From Oscillospiraceae bacterium (GTDB lineage Bacteria > Bacillota > Clostridia > Oscillospirales > CAG-272), in NCBI GenBank assembly GCA_015063695.1, contig SVTQ01000025.1, positions 1 through 34,752 of the forward strand: a stretch of DNA of 34,752 nt, in the 5' to 3' direction. Under the pieces are notes generated by a model, which was given only the letters and a program-made list of their open reading frames with translations, was not told where the DNA came from and made no database searches. The first letter of the stretch is position 1, and each line of letters opens with the position of its first letter. Made by a program: the position numbers and the translations under genes. Below are positions 17,854 through 26,560 of the stretch, one piece after another.

Positions 17854-20391
17854 TTAATTATTGTAGTTTTCGAGAGCCGTATTGTCAACAAGATCTCTGT
17901 TTACTCTGAAGTTTTCTCTGATCTCAGTAAGTGTACCTGCAGAGAAGATGTAGCTGTACTCAAGGGGCTTGCCGCTTATGAGCGTAAGGTATCTTCTGGG
18001 AGCCACGTAATTTGTGGATGCCGCCGCAGGGTCAGCGCTTCCGTCATACATAAACTTACCTGCATGATATGTATAAACTCCGGGAACGTAAAGACCTACG
18101 CCGAAACCGGAATTATCTACCCATGCGCTCCAGAATTCTGAAGTGCTCTTGAGCTCGAAGGCCTGGCTTGAAGTCTGACCCCAGAATATAAGGTCATCGC
18201 GGTTGATGAGCGTGTCGTTTGTCCAGGGTCTGTCGCCGTTGTAGTAGGTGAAGTTATTGAGAGCGGAAATTGTGTAGAAGGCGGGAAGCTCCTGCCAGCC
18301 TACTGTATGGGTGTAGATTGAGAAGTCTACGAAACGGTTATATACGTGTACGTAATCTTCTGTAAGGGTGTAGATATTTTCCATATAGCTGGGTGTTGCC
18401 ATATTTACCTGTCCCCAGTCCATAGGTCTTGCCTTTACGTAGAACTGTGTGTCGCTGATAAATTCGAAGTCGATGATACGGGAGATATTATTGAGCTTAT
18501 CGCCGCCCTGAACGGGGTTGTAGCCCCATGCTCTGTCGGTCCAGTATCCCATGGGATAAGGCTCTTTATCGATTCCGTAGTAGGACTGCTGAATAAGTCT
18601 GCCTACGTCATAGTTATTGAGAAGGTTGCCGTAGGATGCGTTTCCGTCCTTGAAATATTCAAGGTAATTTACGCCGCCGCCCATAAGAAGGTCAACGCCC
18701 AGTTTGTATTCTTCATTTTCAAGGAAATAAGTTCCCTGCTCGAATTCTTCGAACTTTTCTCCGGTAATAGCGGAGATCTTAACGGATGCGCTTGCCGTCT
18801 TGATGGTATAGAACTCGATCATTGTAATACGGCTTGCGTACTTTCCGTCAAAGTATCCGAGGATGAGAGAGGTAAATTCCATAGTCTTACCGCTTGTGTT
18901 TTCAAGGAAGAATTCATCTGCCTTTTCAACGCCGTCAACCATGTAATATGCAATACCTCTGACTATTGTGTTTGTCGAGTATTCAAATCTGAAACGGTTG
19001 AAGAGCTGTTCCTTGCTTGAGATAACCGCAGTCATCTGGCCTGCGAAGGTATAAGTTCCGTCTGCAGATACGGAGGATGCGTCATAGAATTTGACTGCAC
19101 TGTCCGTTCCGTTTATCTTTATCTTTCCGTCAAATACCGTGCTCGCGCCGCTGATACCTCTCTCTGCCATTCTTTCCTTTGCAACAGCGGTTGCCTCTGC
19201 TTTTGTGGAAGCAAGACAAAGGGAGTCAACGTACATAGCGTCGCCCTTCTGGCAGTTTGAGAAGTAGTCAACTCTTATCATGTAAATATCGCCCTGCCAG
19301 TATGCAACCTCTGTGAGAGGAATGATAAGAGAGTGATATGCGCCGTCCTTGACGGGAGTAAACTTGATGCTGTAATTTGCAGTGGGCACCTTTATGTCGC
19401 CTGCGCAAAGGAACATTTCTGTTTCCGTAGCACTTGAAGAGACGTTTGAAGGCACCATGTAAGTAAAGATTATGTATTTACATTCGTCAGCACTTACCCC
19501 AAGGTCTGTATAATCAACGGGAGACTGAGGGTCACCGCCTGTTACTGTAAGGGCCAGGGCATTCTCTGTTTCACTATAAACCGCATCCGTATTATTGATT
19601 GCTGTAAGACAGTCAAGAGACTTTGCACTGTCAAAAATGATCTCGTGCCTTACCGCAGGGACAGCACCCTTTTCTCTTTCGGAAACAACAGCGGAAGCTG
19701 CTTTCTTTGTTGCCGCGAAAATAAGGCTGTCAATATAGAAACTTTCTCCCTTATCAAGGTTCATTTCAGCTCTTACCGTGTCAAAAGTTTCCGCGCCGCT
19801 AAGATTTACGGTCATGCTGTGGCTTACACCGTCTGCAATAAGGTCAAGCTTTACGGCAAAGGAGCCGAAACGAAGGGTAACTTCGGAATTCTCTGTTTCG
19901 GGAAGAATATAGGAGAAAACTGCAAAAGGATAGTCTTCGGAAGATACTTCAGCACCTGAAGAAATACTTACAGCGGGCATTTCGTACTTTGCAGTGACCC
20001 TTGCCGCCTTCATATTATCCGCATAGACAACGGATGCGCTTGCAGTATTGATCTCACAACCAACCATACCCGCAAGATGCTTTTTCAAACAAAGGACGTC
20101 CTTAGCGTTTGAGTCTCCGTCGCAGTTAACATCTGTAGCACCTACAACGATATTCTTTGCTATTCCCAGCAGGTGTTTTTTCAGAAGGAGAGAGTCACGG
20201 ACCGCAAAAGCTCCGTCTCCGTCGATATCTCCGGGTACCACTTTACCCTCTGTGGGAACTATCAGCGCGCTTTCGGCCTCGCTCTTAAAATCAAGTGCCG
20301 AAAGATCCTCTACGCCGGCAAAAAGCCCTATGGGGGAAAGTGCAAACAAAATGCAAAGCACAAGGCTTACACACTTCAAAAATCTCTTCAT
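17854..20391 (-). CDS. Secreted N-terminal dockerin protein with unassigned C-terminal domain
   Basis: An 845-residue exported protein: signal peptide (1-25), type I dockerin directly after it (52-112, calcium repeats DIDGDGAFAVRD and DVNCDGDSNAKD, each followed by a KKHL helix), two beta-sandwich modules (about 120-240 and 250-410) and a region (465-845) that aligns along its whole length with residues 1093-1470 of the downstream protein. Shared blocks include FTSLILGYFDGK, GRLIQQSYYGID, YNPVQGGD, RPMDWG, PSYMEN, VYNRFVDFS, ELPAFYT and FGVGLYVPG. The dockerin suggests docking to a scaffoldin or surface cohesin. No catalytic domain of a known family is recognised; the opening of the shared region (FLENEEYKLGVDLLMGGG) resembles the first strands of galactose-mutarotase-like beta-sandwiches, as inference only. 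AAGGAG precedes the ATG at 20391. Confidence 0.83.
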   Translation of the reverse strand: MKRFLKCVSLVLCILFALSPIGLFAGVEDLSALDFKSEAESALIVPTEGKVVPGDIDGDGAFAVRDSLLLKKHLLGIAKNIVVGATDVNCDGDSNAKDVLCLKKHLAGMVGCEINTASASVVYADNMKAARVTAKYEMPAVSISSGAEVSSEDYPFAVFSYILPETENSEVTLRFGSFAVKLDLIADGVSHSMTVNLSGAETFDTVRAEMNLDKGESFYIDSLIFAATKKAASAVVSEREKGAVPAVRHEIIFDSAKSLDCLTAINNTDAVYSETENALALTVTGGDPQSPVDYTDLGVSADECKYIIFTYMVPSNVSSSATETEMFLCAGDIKVPTANYSIKFTPVKDGAYHSLIIPLTEVAYWQGDIYMIRVDYFSNCQKGDAMYVDSLCLASTKAEATAVAKERMAERGISGASTVFDGKIKINGTDSAVKFYDASSVSADGTYTFAGQMTAVISSKEQLFNRFRFEYSTNTIVRGIAYYMVDGVEKADEFFLENTSGKTMEFTSLILGYFDGKYASRITMIEFYTIKTASASVKISAITGEKFEEFEQGTYFLENEEYKLGVDLLMGGGVNYLEYFKDGNASYGNLLNNYDVGRLIQQSYYGIDKEPYPMGYWTDRAWGYNPVQGGDKLNNISRIIDFEFISDTQFYVKARPMDWGQVNMATPSYMENIYTLTEDYVHVYNRFVDFSIYTHTVGWQELPAFYTISALNNFTYYNGDRPWTNDTLINRDDLIFWGQTSSQAFELKSTSEFWSAWVDNSGFGVGLYVPGVYTYHAGKFMYDGSADPAAASTNYVAPRRYLTLISGKPLEYSYIFSAGTLTEIRENFRVNRDLVDNTALENYNN

Positions 20392-20441
20392 TGCTTCTCC
20401 TTACGGGGCGCCGCCCCTATGTGTACAAAAATTCATTTTAT

Positions 20442-20470
20442 ATTATATATTATTTATCATAAAAAGTCAA
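20442..20470 (-). promoter_or_regulatory. Promoter of the dockerin gene pair
   Basis: Minus strand: TTGACT (20470-20465), a 17-base spacer and a perfect TATAAT (20447-20442). The leader of about 45 bases contains a GC-rich palindrome (GGGGCGCCGCCCC, 20405-20417) just before the ribosome binding site, which could affect translation. Confidence 0.78.
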
Positions 20471-20545
20471 CTGCACAAAGTTTATTTGTGCAAGTGGCAT
20501 AAATTATTCTTTGCATTTTGACACAACCAACAAATTTAATTTTAT

Positions 20546-20584
20546 AAAAAAGAAGTTTCCGGACATTTTGAGCCCGAAAACTTC
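20546..20584 (-). terminator. Intrinsic terminator of the glycan operon
   Basis: Minus strand: an 11-bp stem with one mismatch (20573-20584 with 20552-20562) followed by TTTTTT. It lies about 70 bases after the stop of the last glycosyltransferase gene. Confidence 0.85.
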
Positions 20585-20654
20585 TCCTAATGTTTATAAT
20601 TCTAATTATCAAGTCTCTATCAAACAAGATGAAATCTTATCTAACAAAATTTTT

Positions 20655-21686
20655 TCACATTGTTTGTTTTGCCTTGTATGCGGAAAGTATAAAATTTTTA
20701 AAATCCTCTGCCTTATATTTCCATTCCCATTTTTTGATGGATTCCAAATTTTCAGCAGACAATTCTTTAAATACACGCTTGTTATCAAGAAGATATTTCA
20801 GCTTTGACTTGAGACATTCCACACTGCGATCTTCCATAATCAACGACTTTTGCTTTTCACCAAACAAATCGGGAATAATTCCTACATCAGTACTAATAAC
20901 AGGAATTCCGCACGCCATAGATTCCAAAGCGGGATTAGGCGTACCCTCAGCCTTGGATGCACAAACATACACATCAATTTTTTCGTAATAATTGACCATT
21001 TCATTAATGGGGATTATTTTGCTAACTCTGTCTGATGCAAGAAATTCAACATTATAGCCTTCCGAGCGAAGCTGTTCAACGGCAGGCTTGATAATGGTAT
21101 GAACCCCTTTATAGTCATCCGTATTACCAACCCAATTGCTGTTTCCGACCCAACCAACGACTACAGGGCGTTCTCCAAGCTTTTCAAGTCTTTCAAGATT
21201 CTTTGGATAGAAAACCGAAAGATCCGTTCCGTCAGTAATTACACACTTTGGTGCATGGGAAAGACCCAATCCTTCGTATATATTCTTTAACTTCTCTGAC
21301 GAAACATAGTAATTCTCTATTTCACTGCAAAGCAGACGCGTAAAGTCCACGTCATCTTCAAGGAAAAGATGATCATATACACATGTAGTTATCAGCTTAG
21401 GACGAATATATTCGTCAATAAAGGAAGCAACGTCTCCGCCATATGCAGTTACAGTTTGCTTTAAATCTCCTCCGAGATAACTTATAGCAAGACCTCGACA
21501 GAAGAAATGAACGATATCAGAATCCGAACACATGAGCCACATGAGTGCCACGTTTGAATCGATCTTTGACATTGGGATAATTTCAATGTCAAAATCTTTG
21601 ATTTCAGCTTTGAAATGACGGGCGATATTTGCATATGCCCAATTCTCTACGTCAACAACAAGAGCAACCTTCAACTTTTTTTCCAT
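20655..21686 (-). CDS. Glycosyltransferase, family 4 (GT-B fold)
   Basis: A 343-residue protein. The C-terminal half has the glycosyltransferase group 1 motif EGTPNPALESMACGIPVIST, where the Glu pair contacts the nucleotide-sugar donor, followed by DVGIIPDLFG. The N-terminal half is a divergent acceptor-binding Rossmann domain. No transmembrane segment is obvious, so it should act on the inner membrane face on a lipid-linked or protein acceptor. It is the last gene of the operon, 11 bases after the small coiled-coil gene. The donor sugar cannot be told from sequence. Base composition here is more AT-rich than in the flanking housekeeping genes. Confidence 0.9.
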   Translation of the reverse strand: MEKKLKVALVVDVENWAYANIARHFKAEIKDFDIEIIPMSKIDSNVALMWLMCSDSDIVHFFCRGLAISYLGGDLKQTVTAYGGDVASFIDEYIRPKLITTCVYDHLFLEDDVDFTRLLCSEIENYYVSSEKLKNIYEGLGLSHAPKCVITDGTDLSVFYPKNLERLEKLGERPVVVGWVGNSNWVGNTDDYKGVHTIIKPAVEQLRSEGYNVEFLASDRVSKIIPINEMVNYYEKIDVYVCASKAEGTPNPALESMACGIPVISTDVGIIPDLFGEKQKSLIMEDRSVECLKSKLKYLLDNKRVFKELSAENLESIKKWEWKYKAEDFKNFILSAYKAKQTM

Positions 21687-21697
21687 AAAATCTCCGT

Positions 21698-21889
21698 TTA
21701 ACCTCTCTTAAGCCTAATGAGGCGGCGTCTTACTTTTAATACAAATCTGACAACACGAGACTGGGCCTCCGCCTCAGTCACCATACTACGATTTAAAAAA
21801 GCCTGAAGATTCTTCTTTATGTACTCGTTTTCGCATCTGAGCTTTTTATTTTCAAATTCAAGCTCCTCAATAATTTTATCCTTATCCAT
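21698..21889 (-). CDS. Small coiled-coil protein in the glycan operon
   Basis: A 63-residue protein starting MDKDKIIEELEFENKKLRCENEYIKKNL, a strongly charged heptad-like helix, and ending in a basic tail (RRRLIRLKRG). ATG 21889 is preferred over a TTG three codons upstream because GGAG lies just before it. It sits between two glycosyltransferase genes with short gaps and must be co-transcribed. I do not recognise the family. It could scaffold or length-control the transferases, or tether them to the membrane through its basic tail, but that is speculation. Confidence 0.7.
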   Translation of the reverse strand: MDKDKIIEELEFENKKLRCENEYIKKNLQAFLNRSMVTEAEAQSRVVRFVLKVRRRLIRLKRG

Positions 21890-21975
21890 TTTCTCCAAAC
21901 CATAACGGTCAATGCCCGTTATCTTTACAGTATTGTTTCAAAACAGTAAACAGCTTAAAAATCTTTCGTTACCGA

Positions 21976-24567
21976 TTACGCACGTCCCAAAATACGTCTG
22001 AGCTGATGTTCGTATTTTTCAATAAACATAAACATTCCGCGTGTCATTCTATGGAAATTGATCTTTGTACCCACTATACTGGGATGCTTATAAAAATAAG
22101 GATGAGCCTTCAATTCTTTATCAAAGTCACAAAAACCTTTTCTGGAATGAAGTTCTGTTGTTACAAGCTGATAATGAGTCAGAATCATTTTCACAATTAT
22201 CTTATGCTCAAGAAAACTTCTCTTTTCGACGGAAAGATTCGGAATAGTATTAAAAAGATTAATAATACTAAGAACCATTTTGCGATGTATGGGGAACTTT
22301 CTGCTAAGCACCTGGGGCGATACGGACTGGCCTTCTCTGCCTATAAGGTAGTTATAAATATCAAGCGGATAGTATACAAGTGTATCTATATTTGCTGCAA
22401 CATTTACGTTCCATTCCATATCATCGTAAAGCATCTTTTCCGTTGTTTTGAAAGCTCTGCGGCGCAGCATTTCTACTTTGTACGTAGAGGTTGAAAGCAG
22501 AGGTCCCCAATCATTGAATCCATAACCGTCAAAACACAGATCATCAAAATGATATTCTATTCCTGGAATAAGGAATTCATACTCGCGATGAGGAATTGAA
22601 AGATTCGTCGCTGCTTGGTCTTCAATATAATTATTAAGAACAACGTCCGAATCACAATTTTCCAGTATTTCCACAAGTTCGGAGAACTTTTTGGAAACTA
22701 CAGTATCATCACCGTCGATTATCTTGAGATACTTACCTCTTGCCAGCTCAACACCAACATTGAGGACGGAGCCGTGCCCGCCGTTTTCCTTATCAATAAG
22801 ACGAACGATAGAACCGTTTTCTGTTGCTGTAAGCTTTTCAAGCATTTTTCCTATTTCAGAAGTTTTATCTTTGGAACCGTCATTTATTATAATAATCTCA
22901 AGCTTATGCGCATTCTCGTGGTCAACAAGAGACCATACTGTGTGTTCAAGATACTTTTCAACATTATAAGCAGGAATAATAACCGTAAGCACAGGGGATT
23001 CTAAGGCAGGTTTGAACACTCTGAGAGGCTCTATTCCCTTCTTGTCATCCTCTTTGAAGAAGTCAAGTTCTCTCTGAATAGCATTGTCGTATCCGTAAAT
23101 AGCACGGATATCTTCAGCCATTCCCTTGCCGATAGCCTTAAATTCATCGGGGTCATAATAAAGCCGTTCAATTACGTCAGCGTATTCCTTATAATTTTCC
23201 TGATTGCAGAGAGTATTGTACTTAGGATATATTTCCTGTTCAACACCGGGATTTTTTGTTGAAACAACCGCGCATCCGGAACATGCCGCTTCGCAGGAAG
23301 AAACAGCCTGAGAGTCAAATCTCGTCGGGAACAGGGCAATACCGTGAGTACGGTGAACTTCGCTTATTTCCTTGTGGTTAAGGAATCCGCGATGGAGATG
23401 AACATTGGGATACTTGCGAAGGGGATTGGTAATTACTTCGAACAGAGGCCCGTCTCCGTAAAAATCAAACTCCAGATCCTTAAAGAAAGGACGTCTGCTT
23501 AGCTCATGAACTATATGAACGTCTATATCAAGAGCATAAGTAAATGGATTATCAAACTTTCTGAGAACAAAGATCTTCTTTCGGAGTTCCGGATCATGAT
23601 CTCTGTAAACGAACGTATCGGCATCGATAAGACAAGGAAGAATTTTGGCGTTCTTATACTTTATTCCGATAAGCTCTTCGCTTCGCCTCTGGGTCCAGGG
23701 AGTAACAAAGAACCACGTAACATTGGGTCTGTCGTTATAGCGTTTTATTACCTCATCCTTCTTTTCAAACAGTTCAAGAAGGTCTGTCGTTATCTTTTCA
23801 GGAGGCATGAAATAAGAACTGGTTATCTTATCCCAATCCCTATAAAGTGTTTCCGCACCGTGGAGATAAAAATACAATTTTGTCTCGTTCAAGTGGATCT
23901 TGTCAAAAACGTTTGCAAACTTTTCGTTGAAGAAATGAACCAGAATCCTATCATATTTTTTTCTCCAAAGAAGCTCGCGTAGGAACCCAAACGTTGCATT
24001 TACAACTTCTACTCCTTCAAAACTATAAATTGAAGTTTCAGAAAAGTCGTTGATAGCCGCTACGTCCACATTCCAACTGAGTTTTTTATATTCATTTACT
24101 CTGGTATGGACAAAACCGCACATATAACGGTTTTCATCTGAGGGGTATCCGGGAGAAAGGACGAGAACGTTGCCTTTGAAATGATTGTCAAGTACCTCAG
24201 TATCAACCACTTCCTGCCTTACGTCCATCGCATCTATTTCAAATTCACACTTGCCTCTTATGTGAAGAGCAAGCATAAACTTGTCTGTGGGAATATTGTT
24301 GGTATATTTAACATTGTTGAGAGATACTCCAAATATGGACGCTCTTTTTTCGGAGAGGATCTTCATAACGGGAGGCTTTGTAACGTGTCCGGAAATCATC
24401 TTGCCCGAAAACTCAAATCTGCAATAGTTACTCTTTTTCTTATAAATCTTAGGGAAAAGAACAACGCTTTCACCTTCGGTCTTATTGAAAACAGTAATTT
24501 TACCGCCGCTTTTTTTTACTTCAACATTGCTATTATTTGTTACAGTACCGTTTTTAAAATAATACAT
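21976..24567 (-). CDS. Bifunctional glycosyltransferase (GT4-GT2 fusion)
   Basis: An 863-residue protein with an N-terminal beta-rich region of unknown role (1-120), a GT4/GT-B domain (about 131-505; donor-site segment SSCEAACSGCAVVSTKNPGV) and a GT2/GT-A domain (about 525-760) starting VLTVIIPAYNVEKYLEHTV, with NDGS at 562-565 and the metal-binding D-G-D-D at 618-621. A helical C-terminal extension follows. Two donor-site types in one chain suggest it adds two sugars, possibly alternately, to a growing glycan. It follows the previous glycosyltransferase gene with a 3-base gap, so they are tightly coupled. Donor and acceptor are not predictable. Confidence 0.9.
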   Translation of the reverse strand: MYYFKNGTVTNNSNVEVKKSGGKITVFNKTEGESVVLFPKIYKKKSNYCRFEFSGKMISGHVTKPPVMKILSEKRASIFGVSLNNVKYTNNIPTDKFMLALHIRGKCEFEIDAMDVRQEVVDTEVLDNHFKGNVLVLSPGYPSDENRYMCGFVHTRVNEYKKLSWNVDVAAINDFSETSIYSFEGVEVVNATFGFLRELLWRKKYDRILVHFFNEKFANVFDKIHLNETKLYFYLHGAETLYRDWDKITSSYFMPPEKITTDLLELFEKKDEVIKRYNDRPNVTWFFVTPWTQRRSEELIGIKYKNAKILPCLIDADTFVYRDHDPELRKKIFVLRKFDNPFTYALDIDVHIVHELSRRPFFKDLEFDFYGDGPLFEVITNPLRKYPNVHLHRGFLNHKEISEVHRTHGIALFPTRFDSQAVSSCEAACSGCAVVSTKNPGVEQEIYPKYNTLCNQENYKEYADVIERLYYDPDEFKAIGKGMAEDIRAIYGYDNAIQRELDFFKEDDKKGIEPLRVFKPALESPVLTVIIPAYNVEKYLEHTVWSLVDHENAHKLEIIIINDGSKDKTSEIGKMLEKLTATENGSIVRLIDKENGGHGSVLNVGVELARGKYLKIIDGDDTVVSKKFSELVEILENCDSDVVLNNYIEDQAATNLSIPHREYEFLIPGIEYHFDDLCFDGYGFNDWGPLLSTSTYKVEMLRRRAFKTTEKMLYDDMEWNVNVAANIDTLVYYPLDIYNYLIGREGQSVSPQVLSRKFPIHRKMVLSIINLFNTIPNLSVEKRSFLEHKIIVKMILTHYQLVTTELHSRKGFCDFDKELKAHPYFYKHPSIVGTKINFHRMTRGMFMFIEKYEHQLRRILGRA

Positions 24568-24570
24568 AAC

Positions 24571-25698
24571 TCATATATCCACATTTCTATAAATTTTTTC
24601 AAGTTTTTCAGAATTACTGTTTGAAAAATCCTGTGAAGGAACTTTTCTTGCAGTCCCTCCAAGAGCCTCCGCCATTTTTTCTGCCATTGATTCCGCATTT
24701 TTATCTGAAATATAAGCATTTGAAGAATCTATTGCAAAAAAACCGTCAGAAGCAATCACGGTGGTTATTATCGATACACCGAGCACGGCTGCCTCAGAAT
24801 ACACAACGGGAAAGCCCTCATAATCAGATGACAGCACAAGAAAGTCCGCTTTTTTTATGTAGGGATACGGATTGGTTATCTCACCCATGAAACGTACAAA
24901 GGCCGTTATACCAAGCTCACCTGCATATTCCCTATACATTTCCCCGTCCGGTCCGTTACCGATTATCCAAAGTTCGATGTCCTCACGCTTTGAACAAACA
25001 AGGGAAACGGCCTCAAGAAGCCTTTTAAGCTTTTTTGAAGTGTCATCAAGACGGCCCACAAAAACAAATATCTTTCTTTCGCCCGAATAGGGAATATCAA
25101 CCTCTTCGTCAGAAAGCCTTAATATGTTTTTTTCATCAACAAGATTTCCGAGCGTCATAAAACGTTCTTCAAGCTCGGGATATATTTTGGCGGTCCCGCT
25201 TCTTCCGCTTTCGCTTACAAAAAGTACCTTTTTGTACCCCGCAATCCCGATTGAATCGTAAAAGTGCTTTGCTTTTTCAAGATCTCCCGAATACATACCT
25301 ACGTAATCGCTGTGAACGTAAAGGGCACAGTTATCGGAGGCAATTTTTGCAACTTTTTCACAGGGGGCGGAATAGGTAGCGTAACAGCAGGAAAAGTCAT
25401 ACTTTCCGCCGTGCTTAAGCTTAAAAATTATTCTGCGTATAAGGTTTATCGCCTTACGGACAAGGGGAATGGCAAAATCCGACACTTTATATTCAATTAC
25501 CTTTATTCGCTTATCAAGCTGAGAAAGCAGTGGCCCTTCAGCTTTTTCAAGAACAAGAGTAACATCAAAAAGATCTTTGTCAATGAAAGAAAGCAGAGTA
25601 ACAAGTGCCTTCTCCATTCCTCCGACACTCAGATCCTTTGATGAGAAAAGTATCCTTTTTTTGCCGTTTGTTTCACAATTTATTATTTTATCATTCAT
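24571..25698 (-). CDS. Glycosyltransferase, family 4
   Basis: A 375-residue GT-B enzyme. The N-terminal DLSVGGMEKALVTLL matches the glycine loop of GT4 acceptor domains; the C-terminal domain has FVGRLDDTSKKLKRLLEA and the donor motif DYEGFPVVYSEAAVLGVSIITT with the E-x7-E pattern. Related enzymes act in capsule, lipopolysaccharide and teichoic-acid-like polymer synthesis. It begins 9 bases after the ATPase gene. The sugar specificity is unknown. Confidence 0.92.
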   Translation of the reverse strand: MNDKIINCETNGKKRILFSSKDLSVGGMEKALVTLLSFIDKDLFDVTLVLEKAEGPLLSQLDKRIKVIEYKVSDFAIPLVRKAINLIRRIIFKLKHGGKYDFSCCYATYSAPCEKVAKIASDNCALYVHSDYVGMYSGDLEKAKHFYDSIGIAGYKKVLFVSESGRSGTAKIYPELEERFMTLGNLVDEKNILRLSDEEVDIPYSGERKIFVFVGRLDDTSKKLKRLLEAVSLVCSKREDIELWIIGNGPDGEMYREYAGELGITAFVRFMGEITNPYPYIKKADFLVLSSDYEGFPVVYSEAAVLGVSIITTVIASDGFFAIDSSNAYISDKNAESMAEKMAEALGGTARKVPSQDFSNSNSEKLEKIYRNVDI

Positions 25699-25707
25699 TC
25701 TGTTTTA

Positions 25708-26463
25708 TCACAGAAGGTTAAGTGATTTAAGATATTCGTCGCACACGATAACAGCGGGTCCGACCATCTTTACCTTACCGTGGTCAAGCCATACCACACG
25801 GTCGCAAAGAGATTTAATTGATGCGGCGGAGTGAGAAACGTAAAGTACCGTTGTACCTCCGGAGATCATGGATCGCATCTTTGATTCACTCTTCTGCTGG
25901 AATGCCGCATCACCAACCGAAAGAATTTCGTCAACAATAAGAATTTCGGGGTCGACTATGGTAGCAATAGAGAATGCAAGACGGGCAATCATACCGGATG
26001 AGAAATTCTTAACGGGAACCTCCATAAAATCATGAAGTTCGGAAAACTCAACTATTTCGTCATACTTGCTTTCAAGGAACTCTTTGTTATAACCCATTAC
26101 GGCACCGTTAAGAAATACGTTCTCTCTTGCTGTGAGATCGGAATCAAAACCAGCACCAAGCTCGATCATGGGGCAGATATTTCCGCCTACTTCAACTGCG
26201 CCCTTTGTAGGCTTCATAACGCCTGCTACGATTTTAAGAAGGGTGGATTTACCTGCACCGTTTGTGCCTACAAATCCCATTACCTCGCCTTTTTTTATTT
26301 CAAAATCAACATCTGATAGAGCCCAAAATTCGTTCTTCTCTTTATTCTCTTTTCTTTCTTTCATCTTAGCAGGAGAAAACATATCTACTACAAACTGTTT
26401 TAGAGAAAAGTTTTTCTCTATGCCAAGATTAAAACGCATTGAAACATTATTTACTTTTATCAT
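25708..26463 (-). CDS. ABC transporter ATP-binding protein for polysaccharide/teichoic acid export (TagH/Wzt-like)
   Basis: A 251-residue ATPase: Walker A GTNGAGKST (66-74), signature FSSGMIARLAFS (from 154), Walker B ILIVDE (174-179) and switch His211. The S-S-G-M-x-A-R-L form of the signature is typical of the Wzt/TagH/KpsT group exporting polysaccharides or teichoic acids. It has an insert (about 28-45) before the first strand, as in TagH, but ends right after the ATPase fold, lacking the C-terminal carbohydrate-binding domain of Wzt or the long tail of TagH. It pairs with the permease encoded just upstream. Confidence 0.93.
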   Translation of the reverse strand: MIKVNNVSMRFNLGIEKNFSLKQFVVDMFSPAKMKERKENKEKNEFWALSDVDFEIKKGEVMGFVGTNGAGKSTLLKIVAGVMKPTKGAVEVGGNICPMIELGAGFDSDLTARENVFLNGAVMGYNKEFLESKYDEIVEFSELHDFMEVPVKNFSSGMIARLAFSIATIVDPEILIVDEILSVGDAAFQQKSESKMRSMISGGTTVLYVSHSAASIKSLCDRVVWLDHGKVKMVGPAVIVCDEYLKSLNLL

Positions 26464-26560
26464 AACATTTCCCTTTTCTGTATTTTTCGTCAGCCCTGAG
26501 CCAACCGTTTATATATTTTTAAACCAATTCAAACCTACAGATTAACATCTGCTACGAAAA

